Below, in pieces: positions 18,379 through 24,544 of a stretch of 24,544 bases of DNA; position 1 is the first letter of the stretch, and each line of letters begins with the position of its first letter. The notes under the pieces were generated by a model, which searched no databases, was not told the DNA's origin, and saw nothing but the letters and a program-made list of their open reading frames with translations. This DNA is from Entrophospora sp. SA101 (Eukaryota; Glomeromycota; Glomeromycetes; Entrophosporales; Entrophosporaceae): the NCBI GenBank assembly GCA_958430865.1, contig CAUDNR010004316.1, positions 7,791 through 32,334 on the forward strand. Reading direction: 5' to 3'. The translations under genes were made by a program, and so were the position numbers.

Positions 18379-19036
18379 ATAACTATAAATAAGATCACAT
18401 TATATAATAATAACGGAATCCCTAGGTGTCACATTATTCAAATGGATATCCCAACAAAAACTAAATTAAAGGAAGCAATCAGAATTAAAGAGATATCTAC
18501 AAGAGGTTGACATTCCTCAAGAACCACGTAGCTTTGAATATACTACCCTTAGGAGAATTTAGTGTATGGCAAGATATAGTATTAGAATGACTAGACCTTG
18601 GAGTCTGCACCAAAAACTTGAAATGTTATTGAACGAAGGAAATACAAGTCGAAGTTTAAATACTACCACGTATTGTGTGAAATGATTCGCGAAAACCCAA
18701 AGACCGTCAAAATACTTGAGAAAATGGAGAATATTATTAAGTAGCAACAAGGAGTTGTATCTTGTTCAAAGTAGTTGATGTTGCTTACTTGTCCGTAGTA
18801 AGGTAACTACCACTAATTTACTGTCTCGGAATTCAAAGAATTGTAGCAAAAGTTAGACTAATTTGGTTCCGAAATATGATCCTGCAGGAGCTTAATGCTG
18901 GAGAGAACCTTCTGTTACCAGGGTAACAACACAATCATCATCATCACCACCACCACTTAGTATTGGTTTAGATTACATGGTGTCTTCACTACCAATATCA
19001 ACTTTATCATCTTCTTCAACTTCACCATCAGGATGA
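18379..19036 (+). pseudogene. Eroded coding sequence of uncertain origin
   Basis: Directly downstream of recognisable SF3B1. Protein-like stretches occur in different frames: NKITLYNNNGIPRCHIIQMD, VDIPQEPRSFEYTTL, KYYHVLCEMIRENPKTVKIL (about 18657-18740), and a Ser/Pro-rich end at 18908-19036 (PSVTRVTTQSSSSPPP ... STSPSG, TGA). The first could still be SF3B1, but later parts do not match what I remember of it. They may be remnants of a second gene. No start and no continuous frame. Confidence 0.4.
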
Positions 19037-19379
19037 ACCCACATGACATATAATTAATTATCATTTACAATTATTTATTATTTTTATTTATTTATTTCAT
19101 TATTTCATTTATTAATTTCTTATACTTATTTGATAGTTGGTTATAATAAATATGTATTGATGTTATAATGTTATTTAACGTTAGATTATTAGTCACTATC
19201 ATATTAGATGCTGATTATATAATTATATATAATAGGATAAAACAAAATCTGTCACTAAATTAACTACATATTCACATTTTAAAAATTAACTTTGATCTAA
19301 AGATCTAAAATTATTCTTTGGTTTCGACCATCTGAATAAACAAATATTCATATCAAATCACAAACCCAAAACTATTCGC

Positions 19380-19705
19380 TGGTCTACTGCCATTTCATCT
19401 GATTCTGCATAATTAAAAATACATTATCATCTATTACCACATCAATACCCACCTGATAACAATATTTATAATAATAAAATCATTTTGTTAATATGTATGT
19501 CAATAAAAAAATACATTTTCCATTTTTACATGATTGATAGTATATTAGCATACATGCAATTTTTATTTTTTCGATACTCTACGCCACACTGAATACAAAC
19601 ACATACATTGTTAAAGAATATAAAATCTGATGTAGGCAAAAATGTATTCTTTACATCATCGTGTGTTAATAATCAATTTTGGTAGTAGTGGTAATGATTC
19701 ATTTA
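19380..19705 (-). pseudogene. Possible eroded exons, unknown protein
   Basis: On the minus strand 19705-19526 reads NESLPLLPK, a frame change, then DDVKNTFLPTSDFIFFNN, VCVCIQCGVEYRKNKN and CMYANILSIM before a TAA. The C-x-C-x2-C cluster suggests a small zinc site. After an AG near 19460 a second piece, VGIDVVIDDNVFLIMQNQMK, ends in TAG. The pieces look coding but no family is recognised, and no start or complete splice pattern is seen. It may belong to a transposon or to gene D. Confidence 0.3.
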
Positions 19706-19772
19706 CTTTACTGAAATGAAAAAAATTTTCAGATATTAGCAACATTACATCGTAATACATGCTTTCAACATA

Positions 19773-21876
19773 CTATGCTAACGGATTTGTGGTTGTTCTT
19801 GTAGATTCTGCTATATTTGAGATTCCCTTTGGCTTTGTCGTCACCACCTTTCCGAGGACAAAATTTTCTTTTTTTGCTCTTTCCTTTATAAGCTTGAAAT
19901 GAGAAACTGTAGAACGCAACAATTTCTGCAGGTCATAATGAAATGAAAATTTTTTTGTATCATTCTCGATTTTAGAACCTGCACGTTCGCAAAGGGAAAA
20001 TTCTCGACCGTACGGCAAATCTTTTCCTATATCATGTTTCTGTAGGCATCTGTTAGTAATCAAAAAAAAAAAAAATATTGATAACAACAATCAAAAGCAC
20101 CATAAATCTAACCACACCGTAAATATCCAGTCTAAATGAAATCCCTCTGCATCAAGATTGGCAAATTTACTGGTCAATTGAGAACTGATGGACTTTGGAC
20201 TGGTCCATTGCCATTAATAAATATTAAATATGGTTAAAGTGTTACACTAATGGACTCAATGGATCATCAATAGACCACTAATGGACCACGCATTTGCCAA
20301 CCTTGCTCTGCATTATCTGGGGCATCTGTTGCTTCACACCATTGATCTCGAGATGACCTAGACACCATTTCTCCACTTATTTGAGAAATAATTAGTATTA
20401 TTATCAACAATGAACAGTACATAAGAATGATAATAGAACCTACAAGTGGCTACCAAGGATGTCATCAAAACATGAAAATATGTGTCTTTTGATGAAAATA
20501 TCAATATCTCTTTCTGTGTTTTTTCGCTGGGGAATTCCCTTTTGCTAACATTTCACATCCGATTGCAAAGAAATGTGGTATTAGACGTTCAAATGATAAT
20601 GTGTATGCAAAATAACAAAATGCCAAGCTAGCATTATCAAATAAAATAAACTTACGTATAACAAGCCAATTCTAAAATGTGACTCACATCTTTATCCAGA
20701 TAGTCTATTTCTTCAATAAAAGCAAATGGTATTGTATTATTATTTGGATTCTCATCGCAAATAAATCGGGTTCTAGGTTCGGCTCCTCGGTATTCTTTAT
20801 GATTTTCCGAAGTTCAAGAATGGCTCCATGTATTCCTTTAGGCTTCACTATTTCTCCAATAATACAGATCTGACCACTGTCCAGCTAGGAACAAAAAGTG
20901 CATGTTAATTAAAATTATCATATAAAACCAAACTCCTTAATTTCAATACTTACCCTTGAAAGAGATTGCAGACATCTTTCAGCAATAGGCTCTAGCACTG
21001 TCCAGTCATTCTTGGGATGAACAATATTAAGAGCAGTTGAAAACGTGGTTTGTAGATCTAAAATTCTTCTTTAGACAAGAATTCTTGCGCGATTTTTGGG
21101 TCTGACACATCCACAATCCGTCACCAGATTGGTCTAAATAATGAAATCGGTCAGAATTTGGCCACCATCAAAGACAAAAGGATCCAGTATTGATCAAGCC
21201 CTTACTCTTTTGTTGATTTAAATCTCTCGGATGGGTCAGTTTGTGAAATCAATAATTTATGTTGTTCCATCATTTTTTGCAACCAGCTTGGAACTGGTGT
21301 GTCAAGTTCCCAATCTGTTGAAAGTTCCATATGTCGATTTTGGGAACACTGGCAATTTCATTTCTATAAGCCCACTCAAGTCAACATATTCATCAAATGA
21401 AACATTAAACCATTTGGCCTATATTGTATTAAAAAAAAAAGCATGATATCAATATGAAGCAATGAAAAATAAAATTAATACTTACTTTCTTGTTTTGATC
21501 TGACGTGAAAAATTAGAAATTTTATCATGATCTTGAGAATCTTCTACATGTGACTAGATATTGAGAAGGAAAGTAAATTTACTATGCAAAATATAAATGT
21601 AATACCGATTTTAATTAATATTTACAAGAACTCGCTTCTTAGAGCACTGAATTGAGTCTGTTACAAATGATTCTAGCTTGTCAGATAAGAATGTTCTTAC
21701 AGTTTTGAAAATCTTTGATTGAATCATCCATAACGTCATTGATGTAACCTAACTATTTACAAATATATCAGATCAGATCCTTTGCGTATATAAAAAATTG
21801 CAAAACACAATTTACAAACCAAACCTTTTCAATATTGTTTTCTCTTTCCAGAAGTTTGGGAGGTTTTCTCTCTCAT
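19773..21876 (-). pseudogene. Gene D: lineage-specific multi-exon gene, multiply disabled
   Basis: Exons: 21876-21825 (tentative start MREKTSQTSGKRKQY), 21752-21626, 21553-21486, 21418-21206, 21133-20954, 20884-20656, 20627-20444, 20375-20118 and 20039-19773. Introns are 67-84 nt. Key stretches: TFLSDKLESFVTDSIQCSKK, FNVSFDEYVDLSGLIEMKL, VPSWLQKMMEQHKLLISQTD, NDWTVLEPIAERCLQSLSR, ICIIGEIVKPKGIHGAILEL, IPFAFIEEIDYLDKDVSHIL and DLPYGREFSLCERAGSKIEN. It resembles a Rhizophagus-only multigene family; function unknown. Lesions: TGA at 21829-21831 and 21121-21123, frame changes in at least five exons, and a 153-bp transposon in the penultimate exon. The first two exon joins are uncertain in phase. 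The last exon is open to a TAG. Confidence 0.65.
20153..20305. mobile_element. 153-bp hAT-like MITE inside the penultimate exon of gene D
   Basis: Ends CAAGATTGGCAAAT and ATTTGCCAACCTTG (14 bp, one mismatch), flanked by exact 8-bp repeats CTCTGCAT at 20145-20152 and 20306-20313. The inside repeats ATGGAC/GGTCCAT words. Removing the element and one CTCTGCAT rejoins the exon as DNAEGFHLDWIFT in frame. Confidence 0.88.
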
Positions 21877-23462
21877 TCGTTAAAAAGAGATGAATATTAG
21901 TATAAGAACTGGATATTACTATAAGTTCAAATAAACATTTTTTTATTATTTTATGCGATTGAGATGGACCATAACATGGGGCATGGCCTAATAACCAGTT
22001 GGGGCATATTCATCGGTTGTGTTATGGCAACTACCAAGTAGTGTATTCAAGGGCGCCCGAGGGATGGCATAGATCACTATCACTAGCTAGGGCGTGGTGG
22101 CTAGCTACTCGGGGGTTGTCAATATGTCACAACATGTCCTAAGACCGGAACATACTCTAGCTCTTGAACCCACACAATCTGCAATCATATTAAATATACT
22201 TAACTTCAAAACTCAGGAGACATGATTAAGCTCGCTCTTCAGAAAACATGTTTAAAACTCTCTTGTATACTCTATGCTCCATTCCTCTATTGTACGTAAA
22301 GCTTACAGTTTCCTCTCTATATTGAAGAAATTTTAGTAATGACCAGGTCAAATTATTCTCAAAGAACTATATAACAATATTTGTGAAATATTCATATTTG
22401 ATTGTGTTGTGTTGAGGAAGTCGTGTTCGTGTTACATTAAAGCAGCCAATAATAATAATTAATAATTGTGTAGAAAAATTCGTGCAACAAAGTACAGTAT
22501 AGCATATGGGCTGAAATTGGACATTAACATATAAATTTACTCCGTTAATCCGTAGCCTTTCATCTTTTAATCCATAGGTAGACCCTGTTAGACCGAAATT
22601 TTTTTTTTTGAAACCATTCCTTCCTTCTATTTAAATTACACGATAATCCGATCTTCAGTTTTTGAAGTACTCCGTTAATCCGAAGAAAAGTGGCTGCATA
22701 AATGCCTTTGGTTTGACTATGTATATATTTGAAATGAATTATTGATATATCCAATCAACAATGTATTATGATAATATTCTTTAGTTTGTTACATTCTCAC
22801 TGCATATTAATATGCTCGTTCTTGTTGGTTGTGGCAAACTATATATTATTTAATGAAATTCAATAATGAATTTGGTAGATACAATGGGAAGCGGGAGGTT
22901 AGTCCTTCCTATCAGTTATATTAAACGATAAACATGTATTTCTGGCTTTTCCCTTATGATAATAACCTTTAACACCCAAACTTTTAAGTGAAATATTGAA
23001 GATAATTTGTAAATTACTATATTCTTGTATTCTAATTTATTTAAATAAAATTAATAAATAAATAAATAGAAATTAACTTTAGCTACAAAGAACATTAATT
23101 ACAGCAAACAAAAGTCTTAGAACCAAGAAATGAGCTTTGATGGTATTGAACTAATAAATATGATATAATTGCTTTATATAGTTAATATCCAACTTTTCTT
23201 TCTAATATTCTAAAGCCCTGATAGATAGATAGATATTAATCTTTTCTATTTTTTTCTTGCTACTTTTTTCTTCTCTTGTACCCATCTCTAGCATACACAC
23301 ACATCATTCTTTCTTGCCCCATTCTGATTTGTAAAATTATGAGACTTGTGATTTATTTAATTTTGATGAAATAAGTTTATATGTCCGGTTGAAAAAAAAC
23401 ACTAAAAAAAAAAATAAATAAATAGGTAATCAGTCAATTAGTTAATCAATCAATAGTATTTT
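21877..23462. other. Gene-free region with a GC-rich island and pogo-like repeats
   Basis: 21960-22200 is markedly GC-richer (GGGCGCCCGAGGG, TAGGGCGTGGTGGCTAGC). With CTATATAAC at 22369 it has the look of a degraded LTR, but no matching partner or target duplication was found. ACTCCGTTAATCCG occurs twice as a direct repeat at 22539-22552 and 22669-22682, with GATAATCCG between. Such words are common in pogo/Fot-type ends. 22800-23460 holds only AT-rich sequence and simple repeats (GATA at 23220-23235). Confidence 0.4.
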
Positions 23463-23873
23463 TTATATGTGTGTATATGTATATATACCAGAATCTTTAG
23501 AAGAAATTACTAATTTTTTTGTAATTTTTCGACAAATTAGAAGCCAAATTGATACACTAACAGCCCCTAAAATTTAATTTTTTGATAATATATAAATATA
23601 AATATAAATATAAATGTATGTATGAATGTATTTGAAAATTAAACAAACGAACGTAAAAAATCAACAATAAAATCTTCAAAAATCAAAAACCTGATGGAGA
23701 AAAGGGCAATGAAAAGATCCAACTAACTGGACTGAACCAATTTTTTGGTAAAAAATAAACAGGTGTAGTTCTATACCATAATATCATAATTATTTGAATT
23801 CCATTAATTGATCCCCACAAAATAGTTTGAAATTTTAGTACAAATGATGTCCTCATATATCCTAACGAAGTTG

Positions 23874-23915
<42 letters not shown>

Positions 23916-24487
23916 ATTATTATTATTATTATTATTAAAAAATAAAAATTAATATATTAATTAAATTTTTTTACACCCCCAACTTAATTATTAAATATAT
24001 ATATATATTTACAAATCTTTTCTAATTCATTCATCTTGCTATCCAATTTTCTTCTTAACTTGGCCCATTTAGCAAATTGATCCTTTATCAATAACGAAGC
24101 AAAAGTAAATCATATGGATTTATAACAATCTCTTTCTGATTCCAATTCGCCTCCTCCTCGCATAAATACCTGTGAACTTGTTCTTGTCAATTCTTGTTTT
24201 ACTTGTAAAATATCTTTTTTAAGCATCCTTTGTTTTTTTATAGTTTCCTTTTGAAATACACTTAAATATATGTTATATGCCTTATTTCAAAAATACATAT
24301 AACGTTGTTTTCAAATGTTAAAAAAAAATTGCATATTGGAAGGCTAATTATTAAGTTAATTGATTAGTTAAATGAATAAATACAAATATTAACAAGTTCT
24401 TACCATGTTCGCTATTTGTGAGTATCCATACCAATTAATCAATTCTATAATAATCACTATCATTAAAATAATTATTGCTAAAGCCAT
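23463..24487 (-). CDS. GET1: GET1/WRB, receptor subunit for tail-anchored protein insertion
   Basis: ER-membrane receptor that, with GET2, docks the GET3 ATPase and inserts tail-anchored proteins. Five exons: 24487-24404, 24280-24170, 24082-24013, 23873-23691 and 23566-23463. Phases fit throughout, giving 183 residues with a TAA stop. Residues 2-17 form a first membrane segment (ALAIIILMIVIIIELI). A cytosolic coiled coil follows (KKDILQVKQELTRTSSQ, then DQFAKWAKLRRKLDSKMNEL); the FAKWAKLRRK box is the family hallmark. The membrane half reads FQTILWGSINGIQIIMILWY, TPVYFLPKNWFSPVSWIF and AVSVSIWLLICRKI, as in other GET1 proteins. Length is near human WRB (174). Intron 3 carries a TA/TTA microsatellite. 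No lesion seen. The ATG follows a CAA/TAA-rich leader that reaches the window edge. Confidence 0.93.
23875..23936. repeat. (TA)n-(TTA)n microsatellite in GET1 intron 3
   Basis: About 18 TA units followed by about 8 TTA units. It abuts the acceptor of exon 4: on the minus strand the intron ends ...TATATAG. Confidence 0.85.
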
Positions 24488-24544
24488 TATTATTGTTGTT
24501 GTTGTTAATATTGTTATCAGTATTTGTTTTATCGATTAAGTTAC

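Noticed and set aside
22560..22754. 64-codon minus-strand frame
   Set aside because: Covers the CCGTTAATCCG repeats and a T-run; composition is that of a transposon end, not a gene.
1..24544. CRISPR arrays, operons, ribosome binding sites, rRNA genes
   Set aside because: None seen; the splice structure and gene content are eukaryotic.

Overview
The window looks like nuclear DNA of an arbuscular mycorrhizal fungus (Glomeromycotina, Rhizophagus-like). It is very AT-rich. Introns are short (about 50-90 nt, GTAAGT/GTATGT donors, AG acceptors). It carries one of the lineage-expanded TKL-type kinases with the Cys-rich head and 'WTSGN' signature typical of that group. Much of it is decayed gene copies and small DNA transposons. 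The organism call rests on remembered family features, not on a search.

Three genes appear intact once spliced. RPC19, the RNA polymerase I/III AC19 subunit, is on the minus strand at 2264-3044 (4 exons). GET1/WRB, the tail-anchored protein insertion receptor, is on the minus strand at 23463-24487 (5 exons). An intronless 11-finger C2H2 zinc-finger protein with an acidic head is on the plus strand at 11960-13225. A fourth gene, a protein kinase at 16538-18018, is complete except for one apparent frameshift in a T8 run. Its C-terminus is taken in frame from a copy of the splicing factor SF3B1.

The rest is mainly pseudogenes. 4455-6599 (gene A) and 7269-8345 (gene B) are two related minus-strand lineage-specific genes; A has a possible PD-(D/E)XK-like core. 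10785-11009 is a histone H3/CENP-A-like C-terminal fragment with a stop in place of an invariant Arg. 13747-14085 and 17866-18378 are the two halves of an SF3B1 pseudogene, with the kinase between them. 19773-21876 (gene D) is a nine-exon minus-strand gene of unknown function with several lesions.

The clearest pattern is insertion of small non-autonomous DNA transposons into exons. Genes A, B and D each carry one 143-153 bp inverted-repeat element with a clean target-site duplication inside an exon. In each case, removing the element plus one target copy rejoins the local reading frame exactly. Other elements lie at 540-670, 1225-1428 and 6658-7239, with pogo-like ends at about 3960-4026 and 14603-14641 and a tRNA-Val-derived SINE-like head at 9305-9371. 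The most unusual object is the kinase-SF3B1 chimera at 16538-18018.
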